From Sinorhizobium arboris LMG 14919 (GTDB lineage: Bacteria > Pseudomonadota > Alphaproteobacteria > Rhizobiales > Rhizobiaceae), in the NCBI RefSeq assembly GCF_000427465.1, contig NZ_KE386497.1:500162-564161 (forward strand): DNA of 64,000 nucleotides. The letters are read 5' to 3'. Positions 9,744 to 18,019 of this stretch are shown piece by piece (the first letter of the stretch is position 1; every line of letters starts with the position of its first letter). Both the position numbers and the translations under genes were made by a program. The notes under the pieces were generated by a model. That model ran no database searches. It saw only the letters and a list, made by a program, of their open reading frames with translations, and was not told where the DNA came from.

Positions 9744-10556
9744 ATGCACAGAAATGGATTGATCGCAGCGGCCGGATGCATGGCCGGACTCGTCTTTGCG
9801 GCGGGCGCTCACGCACAAAGCATGACCACAAACGAGGTGCGGGGCACCAAACTGTCAAGCAAATGGCGTGGAACGCCAGGCCTCGTCACCACGGGGCCGG
9901 ATGGAAAGGTCATTTTCCTATACGGGGAAACGCAGCCGTCCGTCGTCTGCTCTCCGCTGCAGGTCTGTGATATCGAGCTGCAGGGCGGAGAAATCGTCCG
10001 CGACGTACTGGTTGGCGACACCGTTCGTTGGAAGGTCGAACCGGCGACATCAGGCGCGACCGGTGGACAAGCGGTCCATCTGATTGTCAAGCCCTCGGAA
10101 CCTGGTCTCGTCACTTCCATGGTGGTTACGACATCGCGTCGCACATACCACATTCAGCTCAAATCCCACCCGAGCCAATACATGGCACGCGTAGGGTTCG
10201 AATATCCCGAGGATGTTTCAACAAAGCTCGCCGACATCAATGCGCGCCTCGAAACAGGAGGTATTCCCGGAACCGCGCCGGATAAGCTCAACTTCTCCTA
10301 CTCCGTGAGTGGAAACGCGCCGTGGAGACCGAAGCGGGTCTATTCGGACGGGGTGAAAACCTACATTCAGTTTCCGAGGTCCATTTCTGGCCAGGATGCC
10401 CCCGTGCTGTTCGTCGTCTCCGGCGGGCAGGATCGCATCGTCAACTATCGCATGAAGAACGACATGATGATCGTCGACTATGCCGTCGACAAGGCGATCC
10501 TCGTTTCCGGTGTTGGCTGGCGCCAGCAGAAGATTACCATCCGGCGGGGAGGTTGA
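9744..10556 (+). CDS. trbG: TrbG, VirB9-like outer-core protein
   Basis: This is a periplasmic/outer-membrane core component of the mating channel. It has 270 residues with a signal peptide ([18 protein letters not shown]). The VirB9/CagX features are present: [16 protein letters not shown], the segment [20 protein letters not shown] and [17 protein letters not shown]. It is followed by trbH after 3 bp. Confidence 0.95.
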   Translation: MHRNGLIAAAGCMAGLVFAAGAHAQSMTTNEVRGTKLSSKWRGTPGLVTTGPDGKVIFLYGETQPSVVCSPLQVCDIELQGGEIVRDVLVGDTVRWKVEPATSGATGGQAVHLIVKPSEPGLVTSMVVTTSRRTYHIQLKSHPSQYMARVGFEYPEDVSTKLADINARLETGGIPGTAPDKLNFSYSVSGNAPWRPKRVYSDGVKTYIQFPRSISGQDAPVLFVVSGGQDRIVNYRMKNDMMIVDYAVDKAILVSGVGWRQQKITIRRGG

Positions 10557-10559
10557 ACG

Positions 10560-10997
10560 ATGCGGATACTTTTCCTTTTACTTCTCGTTACTGTTCTTCT
10601 TTCCGGTTGCCAAAGCGACGACGTGGGCTTGACCGCCAAGGCTACCCCTATGCCGGCGACCGGGCCCGCTGCGAGCGCCATCGCCGGTGACATGGCAAGC
10701 CGGCTTGCCGAGCAAATCGGCCCCGCCGGCACGACAACCATCAAGATGAGCAAGGACACGTCAGAGTTCGCGATGGCGCTCGAGGCGGCCCTGAAGGGCT
10801 GGGGCTACACGGTCATTACCGACGGGAAAGTCGGACGAGACGTCAAGCCGATCGAACTCGCCTACTCGATCGATGGCGTCGAGGGTCAGGTGCTCGCAAG
10901 ACTTTCGACGCCGTCAATTGCTCTTGGCAGGGCCTATACGGCGACGTCCGATGGCGCCATACCAGCAAGCCCGCTTTCGATCATGCAACGGAGCTGA
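10560..10997 (+). CDS. trbH: TrbH, conjugal transfer lipoprotein
   Basis: This is a small outer-membrane lipoprotein of the mating channel, occupying the VirB7-like niche. It has 145 residues. The first 17 form a signal peptide ending in the lipobox LLSGC, with the lipidated Cys at 17. The remainder ([27 protein letters not shown]) matches the TrbH type. It lies 3 bp after trbG and 13 bp before trbI. Confidence 0.92.
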   Translation: MRILFLLLLVTVLLSGCQSDDVGLTAKATPMPATGPAASAIAGDMASRLAEQIGPAGTTTIKMSKDTSEFAMALEAALKGWGYTVITDGKVGRDVKPIELAYSIDGVEGQVLARLSTPSIALGRAYTATSDGAIPASPLSIMQRS

Positions 10998-11010
10998 CGG
11001 GAGGAGACAC

Positions 11011-12309
11011 ATGGTGCAGTCGCTGCAACTCGGCGCGTCAAGCCAGGCAGACGATCAGAAGGGCATGCGTCGCCTCAATCGCGTGCCGATCATTGTCGCC
11101 ATCATCGTCATCGTTTTCTTCGTCGGTATCATCGTGATCGGCCTCTCATGGCGGGGTCTCGTCTTCAATCGAAGCAATGATATCGAAAGCGCGTCGGACC
11201 CGCCCGCGACCAGTTTCGGCGACCAACTCAAACGCGGTGTAACGGACGGCATTATCGGCGAGCCGGTCGAACGCGAGACCTTCCAGCCGACGCCTGTCAC
11301 CGAGCAGAAGGTCGGGAAACAGGAGCCGGTTGTCGATCGCCGGCCGGCGGCGCGCGAAGAACGACGCCCCGGGTTGGAGTCCGAAGAGGAATGGAAGGCC
11401 CGACTGAAGCGCGAGCAGCACGAGCAGTATATTCGCGAGGCTCAGCGCCAGCGGATGGCGCGCCTACTGGCGCGCGCCACGGCACTCGAATCGCCCTTGA
11501 AGGTCGATATCTCCGACGTCGAGAAGGCGGCAAATGCTGCGGACGCCAGTCAGCAGAATACACCGGCGACAGCAAACAGCGCCTCGGACCTCTATGCCGC
11601 TGCGATGAATTCCGGGCTCATGGGGCAGAATGTCGATCAAAACGGCCAGATGTCCAAGGAGGATTTCTTCAATCAGGATATCAAGGATCTCGGTTATCTT
11701 CCGAACAAGATCGTGCCTCAAATGTCGCCCTATGAGCTAAAGCGCGGCTCGGTCATTCCAGCCACGTTGATCACCGGCCTCAACTCCGACCTGCCCGGGC
11801 GCATTTCTGCGCAGGTCAGCCAGAACGTCTACGACAGCGCGACCGGCTATCGGGTCCTCATCCCGCAAGGCGCCAAGCTGTTCGGCCGATATGACTCGAA
11901 GATTTCATTCGGACAGGATCGGGTGCTGGTCGTCTGGACAGATCTCATTTTTCCAAACGGATCGACTCTGCAAATCGGCGGCATGGCGGGTACGGACGCC
12001 GAAGGCTATGGCGGCTTTGCTGACAAGGTCGACCGGCATCTCTGGCGGACTTTCGGATCGGCCGCGTTGACCGCGCTGATCGGGACAGGGATCGACATGT
12101 CGATGCCTCAGAGTTCGACGCGTAGCACGCAGGAGACAGCGTCAGACGCCGCGAGGCGGAATTTCGCGGATGGTTTCGGCCAAGTGGTAGAACAGACAAT
12201 CTCGAAAAATCTGAATGTGCAGCCGACCATCCGTATTCGGCCGGGCTACAAGTTCAATGTCCTCGTCGACCAGGACATCATATTTCCGTCCGGCTATCGT
12301 GCAAATTAG
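11011..12309 (+). CDS. trbI: TrbI, VirB10-like energy-transducing channel protein
   Basis: This inner-membrane-anchored protein spans the periplasm and links the ATPases to the outer core. It has 432 residues from the ATG at 11011 (after GGGAGGAG), the normal TrbI length; the longer in-frame extension overlaps trbH and was rejected. A single membrane helix (VPIIVAIIVIVFFVGIIVIGL) is followed by a Glu/Arg-rich stretch and a VirB10 domain (VIPATLITGLNSDLPGRISA; YDSATGYRVLIPQGAKLFG). The end, IRPGYKFNVLVDQDIIFP, is typical. It is the last gene of the trb operon. traR, often next on related plasmids, is displaced by 28 kb. Confidence 0.95.
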   Translation: MVQSLQLGASSQADDQKGMRRLNRVPIIVAIIVIVFFVGIIVIGLSWRGLVFNRSNDIESASDPPATSFGDQLKRGVTDGIIGEPVERETFQPTPVTEQKVGKQEPVVDRRPAAREERRPGLESEEEWKARLKREQHEQYIREAQRQRMARLLARATALESPLKVDISDVEKAANAADASQQNTPATANSASDLYAAAMNSGLMGQNVDQNGQMSKEDFFNQDIKDLGYLPNKIVPQMSPYELKRGSVIPATLITGLNSDLPGRISAQVSQNVYDSATGYRVLIPQGAKLFGRYDSKISFGQDRVLVVWTDLIFPNGSTLQIGGMAGTDAEGYGGFADKVDRHLWRTFGSAALTALIGTGIDMSMPQSSTRSTQETASDAARRNFADGFGQVVEQTISKNLNVQPTIRIRPGYKFNVLVDQDIIFPSGYRAN

Positions 12310-12472
12310 CGGCGCACTGCCAGAGATCTGGGTCCTCCCATCTGCCGCTGGTTGACGCGGGTGAGCATTGCAGGGGACCAGTGTTTGACTCGATCGCGCA
12401 CGATCTCCGGTCCGCTTGAGTTGCGGCTTCCCTCGACAGATCGCGCGCGAAGCGCCATTCGGAAACATACCG

Positions 12473-14335
12473 TCATCGGATATGCTTGTGGACCGTCGTT
12501 CGAGAGAGCCTGAGCAAACGTGCAGTTTCAGACGCATTGTTTCCGGTCTGCCGATAAGTGGTGCGGATTTCGGAGCATCGCCGCCTGCTGAGGGTATTGT
12601 CCAGACAGCTCATGCAGCAATCGATTACAGCATCCTCATCCGATTCATCGAATGAATCCTCATCGAGATAGTCCGTCTGCCGTCGAATGAGCGCCCGCTG
12701 GAGAGCCGCGTTCAGTTCGCGGATGTTACCGGGCCAGGCGCGCCGCGCGAGGCGAGCAATAGCCGCGTCCGTGATTGCCGTCTGAGGCGCAAGCCTCTTC
12801 ATCAAGTGCTGCACGACGAGCGGGAAATCGGATCGTTCGCTTAGGACGGGCAGCTTTATCGTGATGGCGTTGAGCCGGTAGAGCAGATCGGCACGGAACG
12901 CCCGGTCCTTCACCATGTCATGCAGGTTCCGATTTGTGGCCGAAACGATCTGAACGTCGACCTTGTGGACCTTTTGTCCGCCCACGGCGCGCACTTCCAT
13001 CGAGTCGAGAAAGCGCAGTAGTGCTGTCTGGGAGGCAAGCGGAATGTCTGCAACCTCATCAAGAAACAGGGTGCCGCCATCGGCGGCGCGCGCGAGCCCC
13101 GGCGCACCGTCGTCACGAGCATTCGTGTAGGCGCCGCGCTCGTGACCGAAAATCTCCGCGATAAACAGGGGCTCCGGCACGGCGCCGCAATTGAGGGCGA
13201 CGAATTCACCCTTTCGCCGGCTCACCTTATGCAGATGGCGGGCCATCAACTCCTTGCCAGTCCCGGTCTCCCCGAAAATATGGACCGGCATGCGAAGCGC
13301 TGCCGCTTCGGTCAATTCGGCCATGGCGCGCTTGAGCAACCGATCCTCGCAAACAAAGTCCGGCTCTTCGGGGTGGCTGATGAGGGTCGGAAGGGAAGGG
13401 GCCGCCCGTGTCTTGGAGCGCATCGCCATGCCCTCACCGATTTGGCGGCAGACCATGAACACGCCGCTGCCGGCCCGGTCGCGAACGCGGATGATCCCGC
13501 CGCCCAGCAGCCCATCCATAGCCGCGCCGAAGCCGGCCTCGAACAGACGGTCGAAATGCACGCCGTGCGCTGCCGGCAGCCCGGCAAGAAGCGCCATGCC
13601 CGGTCGGTTCACCAACACTACGGTGCCGTCGCCCGAGACGGCGAGAAGGCCTGCGGACAGGGTATCGAGATATTCCGCGCGCGGATGGAAGGCGAAGATG
13701 AAATTGCCGGGTTTCTCGCGAAAGATGAGCCCATTCTCGATCTGCGCGGCCGCCATACGCACGAGCGCGTGCGTATGCTGCTGACGTGCTTCGTTCGAGC
13801 AGGAGGCATCCAGCAGGCCAAGGACCTCGCCGTTGGTATCCAGGATCGGGGCGGCCATGCAGCTCAGGTGCCCATGGCAGTTGAAGTAGTGCTCGCGTCC
13901 ATAGACGGCGACCGGCTGACGTTCCCGCGCGACGAGGCCGAGCGCGTTGGTCCCGCGCTCGCTTTCCCCCCACATGCTGCCGGGAATGATGGAACGTCCG
14001 ACAGAGCTCTCGGCAAAATGCGCGTCACTGATCGTGTCGAGCACGACACCGTCGGCGTCCGCAAGCGCGATCATGAAATTCGAACCTGCGATCTGCGTGT
14101 GGAGGAGCTGCATTTCTGCAAGCGCCAAGGATCTCAGCACCGCATTCGCATCCCGTCTGTGGCGCACGTCGCCGAAGGGAATGACGACGTCGCGTGGAAT
14201 ACCCGAGGGATCGAGGCCGAGGTCTCGACACCGTTGCCAGCTTTCGGCAACGAGCGGTGTCACTGCGGCGGCTGGGATCCGGCCACCCTGTTCGAGAGCG
14301 GCGCGTGCCCGCTCGAGTCCGGAAACATGCTGCAT
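12473..14335 (-). CDS. AcoR-type sigma54-dependent activator (probable adh/mim regulator)
   Basis: This is a 620-residue enhancer-binding protein. Residues ~60-200 form a GAF-like sensor (FMIALADADGVVLDTI ... GTNALGLV). The AAA+ domain starts near 325 with Walker A GETGTGKE and Walker B GTLFLDEVADIP, and a Fis-type helix-turn-helix ends the protein (ASETARLLRLSRTTVHKHIR). The loop that contacts sigma54, normally GAFTGA, reads GAYTNA here, which could change promoter selectivity or strength. It is divergent from adh, whose promoter is of the sigma54 class with a 9-bp inverted repeat at 14399-14428 between them. By position it is the counterpart of MimR/PrmR-type activators of propane monooxygenase clusters; that functional link is inferred. 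Confidence 0.85.
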   Translation of the reverse strand: MQHVSGLERARAALEQGGRIPAAAVTPLVAESWQRCRDLGLDPSGIPRDVVIPFGDVRHRRDANAVLRSLALAEMQLLHTQIAGSNFMIALADADGVVLDTISDAHFAESSVGRSIIPGSMWGESERGTNALGLVARERQPVAVYGREHYFNCHGHLSCMAAPILDTNGEVLGLLDASCSNEARQQHTHALVRMAAAQIENGLIFREKPGNFIFAFHPRAEYLDTLSAGLLAVSGDGTVVLVNRPGMALLAGLPAAHGVHFDRLFEAGFGAAMDGLLGGGIIRVRDRAGSGVFMVCRQIGEGMAMRSKTRAAPSLPTLISHPEEPDFVCEDRLLKRAMAELTEAAALRMPVHIFGETGTGKELMARHLHKVSRRKGEFVALNCGAVPEPLFIAEIFGHERGAYTNARDDGAPGLARAADGGTLFLDEVADIPLASQTALLRFLDSMEVRAVGGQKVHKVDVQIVSATNRNLHDMVKDRAFRADLLYRLNAITIKLPVLSERSDFPLVVQHLMKRLAPQTAITDAAIARLARRAWPGNIRELNAALQRALIRRQTDYLDEDSFDESDEDAVIDCCMSCLDNTLSRRRCSEIRTTYRQTGNNASETARLLRLSRTTVHKHIR

Positions 14336-14398
14336 GGCTTTCCTCCTCTCGTAACCGCGCTAAGGCTGCCGGCGAGTGCCCTGCGCTCTTAACCAGAA

Positions 14399-14428
14399 AC
14401 TGAACAGGCGACGCGGGCGCTGTTCAGT
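14399..14428. promoter_or_regulatory. Inverted repeat, likely activator-binding site upstream of adh
   Basis: ACTGAACAG at 14399-14407 and CTGTTCAGT at 14420-14428 form a perfect 9-bp inverted repeat with a 12-bp spacer. It lies 64-93 bp upstream of the sigma54 -24 element, the normal place for an enhancer, and about 65 bp from the start of the divergent AcoR-type regulator. It is most simply the binding site of that regulator. No second copy was seen in front of mimA or the acetoacetate decarboxylase gene. Confidence 0.7.
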
Positions 14429-14491
14429 GGGTGGACGCGTTGCGCGATGCGAAGGCCACGCAAATCCTTGAATCCCCGCGTCAAAGGCGAA

Positions 14492-14507
14492 TGGCACGAC
14501 GCTTGCT
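14492..14507 (+). promoter_or_regulatory. Sigma54 promoter of adh
   Basis: TGGCACGACGCTTGCT matches the -24/-12 consensus TGGCACG-N4-TTGC exactly. Transcription would begin near 14518, leaving a leader of about 40 nt before the alcohol dehydrogenase start at 14557. Confidence 0.88.
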
Positions 14508-14556
14508 CATTCCCCCTTGCAGCCGGAGGGCTTTGCCCGGCAAGGAGGAGACAGTG

Positions 14557-15609
14557 ATGAAGGCTCAAGTGCTCAACCGATACGACGACGACCTGAAAAC
14601 GGACCAGTGGGTCTCGCTCGAGGAGGTCGCCGATCCCAAAATCAACAAATCGACGGACGTCATCGTGCGCATAGGTGGCGCAGGCGTCTGCCGCACGGAC
14701 CTGCACATAATCGAGGGCGTCTGGCGACCGCACATGGACCCGGGCGGCGACCAGCTCCTTCCGCTCATCATGGGACATGAGAATGCCGGATGGGTCGAAG
14801 AGGTCGGCAAGGAAGTCGAGGGCATCAAGGTCGGTGATCCGGTCATCGTCCATCCGAAGATTTCCGGAGGAACCTGCCTTGCCTGCCGACGCGGATTTGA
14901 CATGCACGGCCCGGGAAAATTTCCGGGTCTCGATTGCAATGGCGGCTACGCCGAATATCTCTGCACCTCGGAGCGCAACATCGTGCCGCTTCCGCGGACG
15001 CTGGCGCCGAAGGATGTCGCGCCGTATTCCGACGCCGGGCTGACCGCCTATCGCGCGGTGAAGAAGGCAACGCGCCATCTTCTGCCGGGAGAAAGCTGCG
15101 TCGTGATCGGCGCCGGTGGCCTCGGCCATATCGGCATCCAGTGCCTGAAGGCAATGTGTGCCGCCGATGTCATCGTCGTCGACAAATCGGATGACTCCCT
15201 GGCGCTCGCCGGCAAGATCGGGGCCGACAAACTCGTCAAGGCTGATGGGAACGAGGTCGAGGCCGTGCTCGCAATGACCGGTGGGCAGGGTGCCGAAGCC
15301 GTCATCGATTTTGTCGGCGAGAGAGGCACGACGACCAAAGGGCTCGCCATGACGCGGCCGATGGGCAGCTACTACGTCGTGGGCTACGGCGAGGACATTC
15401 GCGTCCCGACCGTCGACATGGTCATCACCGAGAAGAACATCATTGGCAACCTGGTCGGCACGTGGGCCGAACTGGTTGAGTTGATGGCGCTCGCCGATCG
15501 GGGCCTCGTCGAATTGACAACGGTCGAATACCGTCTCGCCGACGCAAATCGGGCGCTCCAGGATCTGAACAACGGTCGCATCCATGGGCGGGCCGTTCTC
15601 ATCCCTTGA
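14557..15609 (+). CDS. Zinc-dependent alcohol dehydrogenase (2-propanol/propane cluster type)
   Basis: This is a medium-chain NAD(P)-dependent alcohol dehydrogenase, most likely oxidising 2-propanol made by the monooxygenase to acetone. It has 350 residues from the ATG at 14557 after AAGGAGGAGAC. Catalytic-zinc residues are visible (GVCRTDLH with C45; GHEN with H74/E75), and the Rossmann motif GAGGLGHIGIQ is near 180. The structural-zinc loop is incomplete: C107 and C110 are present, but the third and fourth cysteine positions are G113 and K121, so that zinc is probably absent. The gene has its own sigma54 promoter and is followed by a strong hairpin. Such an adh is a standard member of MimABCD/PrmABCD gene clusters. 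Confidence 0.9.
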   Translation: MKAQVLNRYDDDLKTDQWVSLEEVADPKINKSTDVIVRIGGAGVCRTDLHIIEGVWRPHMDPGGDQLLPLIMGHENAGWVEEVGKEVEGIKVGDPVIVHPKISGGTCLACRRGFDMHGPGKFPGLDCNGGYAEYLCTSERNIVPLPRTLAPKDVAPYSDAGLTAYRAVKKATRHLLPGESCVVIGAGGLGHIGIQCLKAMCAADVIVVDKSDDSLALAGKIGADKLVKADGNEVEAVLAMTGGQGAEAVIDFVGERGTTTKGLAMTRPMGSYYVVGYGEDIRVPTVDMVITEKNIIGNLVGTWAELVELMALADRGLVELTTVEYRLADANRALQDLNNGRIHGRAVLIP

Positions 15610-15617
15610 GCCGCACT

Positions 15618-15653
15618 GTGCAGGCGGAAGAGCGCTCGGCCTTCCGCCTGCAC
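15618..15653 (+). terminator. Hairpin terminator after adh
   Basis: GTGCAGGCGGAAG (15618-15630) pairs with CTTCCGCCTGCAC (15641-15653), a perfect 13-bp stem with a 10-nt loop starting 9 bp after the adh stop. Only a short T run follows, so it may act as a transcript-end stabiliser as much as a terminator. Confidence 0.7.
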
Positions 15654-15727
15654 CTTTGACGTCCGGGCGGCGGTCGCTTTTTGGACCAAAGGTCGGTCGG
15701 CCGCTGTTGAATCCCGAAGGAAATAGC

Positions 15728-15988
15728 ATGTGCAAAACCCTTACTGCGAGGGGCCCGCAGCCTTTCCGGAAAATCAGCCGGCCGCTGAGGATTGCGGGTC
15801 ATTCGACGAGCATCTGTCTGGAGGCCGCCTTCTGGCAGGTGCTCGATGCGATGGCGGTCGCCGAGGGCGTGACAACGCCGAAGCTCATTTCTGTCCTGCA
15901 CGAGGAAGCCGCCCACATGTACGAGGACCTGCCGAATTTTGCCTCAGTGCTTAGAACCCTCTGTCTTCTGCATGAGAGCGGACGGTGA
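15728..15988 (+). CDS. Ribbon-helix-helix domain protein (RHH_4-like), copy 1
   Basis: This is an 86-residue protein from the ATG at 15728, after AAGGA. It resembles the RHH_4 family of small DNA-binding proteins: RIAGHSTSICLEAAFWQVLDAMA, then VTTPKLISVLHEEA, then NFASVLRTLCLLH. It is clearly paralogous to the minus-strand gene at 37285-37584 (shared GHSTSI-LEAAFW and NF-S-LRT-CL). It lies behind the adh hairpin, so it may be transcribed separately. A regulatory role is likely from the fold but its target is unknown. Confidence 0.75.
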   Translation: MCKTLTARGPQPFRKISRPLRIAGHSTSICLEAAFWQVLDAMAVAEGVTTPKLISVLHEEAAHMYEDLPNFASVLRTLCLLHESGR

Positions 15989-16055
15989 AGTGCGGCAAGC
16001 GGCGCCGGTTGGCTTCGCGCCGGCGCGCTCGACGTCAGACGAAGGCCAGCCTTGC

Positions 16056-16229
16056 TTAGGATGTCTTGTTCGCGGCTGTCCGGCCCTCCGCGATCCAGCG
16101 TGCCGCCAGCACCAGCGCGCCCATGCTGAACTCCTTGCCGTGCTTTGCGATCATTTCTTCCGAAAGGCTGGCGAGGCGTGCAAAAAACTCGTCCTTGCTC
16201 TTGTCCTCAGGGGTCAGTTCGGTCTGCAT
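16056..16229 (-). CDS. Small hypothetical protein, last gene of the WD40 operon
   Basis: This is a 57-residue product from an ATG at 16229 preceded by the strong site GAGGAGGAAACC. It begins MQTELTPEDKSKDEFFARLA and ends AARWIAEGRTAANKTS. It looks soluble and helical, with one amphipathic stretch. It follows the WD40 gene by 10 bp, so it is co-transcribed. The family was not recognised. Confidence 0.65.
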   Translation of the reverse strand: MQTELTPEDKSKDEFFARLASLSEEMIAKHGKEFSMGALVLAARWIAEGRTAANKTS

Positions 16230-16239
16230 GGTTTCCTCC

Positions 16240-17364
16240 TCATGATTTGAAGATTTGCGGCGGGAAGGTGACAATTGCCGCAGTCCCGTCCGCCGTACCG
16301 ATGGCGAGATGGCTTCCGTTGGCCGACCACTCGAGCGCGGTGACCGCTTCTCCGGCGTGGCGAACCACCAATTCGTCCGCGCCGCCAATGCGGGCGACGA
16401 CGATCTGGCCACTGGCATAGCTGGCGGCGACCAGATTTCTCGTGGGATGGGCGGCCACGCGGTCGACGGCGACGAGCCCCGATCGGCCGGCAATCAGCGC
16501 GCCCGACCTGCTGTCGGCCAGCGGGGGCGCTTCCATCGTCCAGGCCGCGATGCGGAATGCTCCTGAGGCGATCAACGCATTGGACGGCCCGCTCCAGCAG
16601 CTCGACTCCACGGGCACGGGAAAATCATGCAGGACCGCCGTCCGTTTCGTGGCGACTTCGACGAGTCCAATGCCCTGCCGCCCGAGAGGACAGGCCAGCC
16701 AGCGGCCGTCGCCGCTCCATCTTATCGCGATCGGTCGAGCGGGAAGGTGGATGCTCTGCGGATCCGTCGCCTCCGAGGTTTCCCAAAGGAGCAGCCCGTT
16801 TGCCGTGCCGGCCGCAACGTGAAGTCCGTCCGGCGACAGCGCAATCGCGGCGATCCCGCAATTCTCCGGTTCCAGCCGAACGGGTGGGCTGCGGTGGTGC
16901 GAAAGAAAAAGGTCCACGCCGTCGCTCATGGCGGTAATTCCGTTTGCCGCCCGGTGGTCAAGCGCCATGACGGGGCCGCCCACCCGTATTCCGGCGCTTT
17001 CGATCTCGCCGCTGGCGTCAACAAACAGGAGTTCGCCCGCGCCGCTCGCGACGATGAAACGATCCGCCGGCCCCGCGGCAAGAGGAAGTGTGCGATCGTC
17101 AAGGGTCGCCGTCTCGATCAACGGCGGCGGTGGCGCCTTGCGGGGCCGGATCGTCGCCCGGCCGAAATCGGCGCTGACGCGAATGCGCTTCTCGGGCGCT
17201 TCCGCGTCGGCAAGCGGGGCGATCGCCAAACTGCCGTCAGCGCCGGCGAAGGCGACCGCCGTGCCGGCGGCGTTGAAACGCAAGTCCATAACGGTTGCTC
17301 GTCGTTGCCAGCTTCGCGCGAACAGATCGAACATTGTGAGATTGCGGGCACTCTCCTGGTTCAT
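16240..17364 (-). CDS. WD40-repeat-like beta-propeller protein
   Basis: This is a 374-residue protein made of repeated beta-propeller-like units. WD40-like signatures recur, such as VMDLRFNAAGTAVAFAGADG near residue 25, IAAIALSPDGLHVAAGTANG near 175, PIAIRWSGDGRWLACPLG and AVTALEWSANGSHLAIGTADG near the end. No signal peptide is evident, so it is probably a cytoplasmic scaffold. It is the middle gene of a minus-strand operon (17691-16056; gaps 12 and 10 bp). The operon faces away from mimA and lies between adh and mimA, which suggests a link to the monooxygenase, but no function is known to me. Confidence 0.8.
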   Translation of the reverse strand: MNQESARNLTMFDLFARSWQRRATVMDLRFNAAGTAVAFAGADGSLAIAPLADAEAPEKRIRVSADFGRATIRPRKAPPPPLIETATLDDRTLPLAAGPADRFIVASGAGELLFVDASGEIESAGIRVGGPVMALDHRAANGITAMSDGVDLFLSHHRSPPVRLEPENCGIAAIALSPDGLHVAAGTANGLLLWETSEATDPQSIHLPARPIAIRWSGDGRWLACPLGRQGIGLVEVATKRTAVLHDFPVPVESSCWSGPSNALIASGAFRIAAWTMEAPPLADSRSGALIAGRSGLVAVDRVAAHPTRNLVAASYASGQIVVARIGGADELVVRHAGEAVTALEWSANGSHLAIGTADGTAAIVTFPPQIFKS

Positions 17365-17376
17365 TTCGCTCCTCCC

Positions 17377-17691
17377 TCAGCCGCCTGCGGTCTGCTCCAG
17401 CAGGCGGTCGATTTCTGCCGTGGCCTCCTCGGCGTTGGCGATGTGCTCTTCGCAGGTCCTCAGTCGCGCTCTCATCGCCGACGCCCTCTCTTGCTCGTCA
17501 TGCAAGTTCTGCACCAGTTGTGGCTCCGCGCCCTTGGCGTCGGCTTCGAGCTCGAGGCGCAGCAGCTCCATTTCGGTCCCTGCCAGCGCCTGTGTCAGCT
17601 TCAGCTGTTCGGCGTTGAGACCCGCAAGCTCGGCCACGAGCGCCAGGCGCCGATGCAGCAAATTGGAAGATGATGGCTCTTGCTTGCTCAC
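17377..17691 (-). CDS. Coiled-coil hypothetical protein
   Basis: This is a 104-residue product from a GTG at 17691 preceded by AGGAGG. Almost the whole chain is predicted helix with Leu/Ala heptads: LVAELAGLNAEQLKLTQALA, then MELLRLELEADAKG, then HIANAEEATAEIDRLLEQ. It is likely an oligomeric or partner-binding coiled coil. It precedes the WD40 gene by 12 bp. A family could not be named. Confidence 0.7.
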   Translation of the reverse strand: MSKQEPSSSNLLHRRLALVAELAGLNAEQLKLTQALAGTEMELLRLELEADAKGAEPQLVQNLHDEQERASAMRARLRTCEEHIANAEEATAEIDRLLEQTAGG

Positions 17692-17747
17692 CCGAACCTC
17701 CTATCGTTAGTGCCGTGCCCCGACAGTTGAGGCAAAAGGTGGACCAG

Positions 17748-18011
17748 ATGTTCGAAACGGCAGGAAAGACATTCTTCGCGGCATTGAGAGATGCCGTTGC
17801 GAGGCGCCTGGGTCCGGACCATGCCTGTTTTCAGGTGATGGCGCGAGCGGCGGACGTCGGAGATGCCGATGCGACGGCGGCGGCGCAGGATGCGCTCAAT
17901 GCGCTCGGCGGCGAGGTGGCGGCGGTCCTGATGGCCGATGTGCACAAGGCGCTTCGCGAGCATCCCGCTGGCGTTCTCGGGGCTTGGCAGCCCTTCGGCA
18001 ATAGACACTGA
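17748..18011 (+). CDS. Possible small helical protein
   Basis: This is an 87-residue frame from the ATG at 17748, preceded by GGTGG. It has strongly coding-like composition (G-rich first positions, GC-rich third positions) and a helical, Ala-rich sequence (MFETAGKTFFAALRDAVARR ... ALREHPAGVLGAWQPFG). It sits alone on the plus strand in the 328-bp gap between two minus-strand genes of the WD40 module. The opposite-strand frames there look less protein-like. No family is recognised and the call is tentative. Confidence 0.45.
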   Translation: MFETAGKTFFAALRDAVARRLGPDHACFQVMARAADVGDADATAAAQDALNALGGEVAAVLMADVHKALREHPAGVLGAWQPFGNRH

Positions 18012-18019
18012 GGTCTCGG

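Noticed and set aside
13142..14392. A 416-codon plus-strand frame over the first activator
   Set aside because: The opposite strand encodes an unmistakable sigma54 activator; this frame is low in protein-like character.
14389..15735. A 448-codon frame antisense to the alcohol dehydrogenase gene
   Set aside because: It covers the adh promoter, gene and hairpin, and its sequence has no family features.
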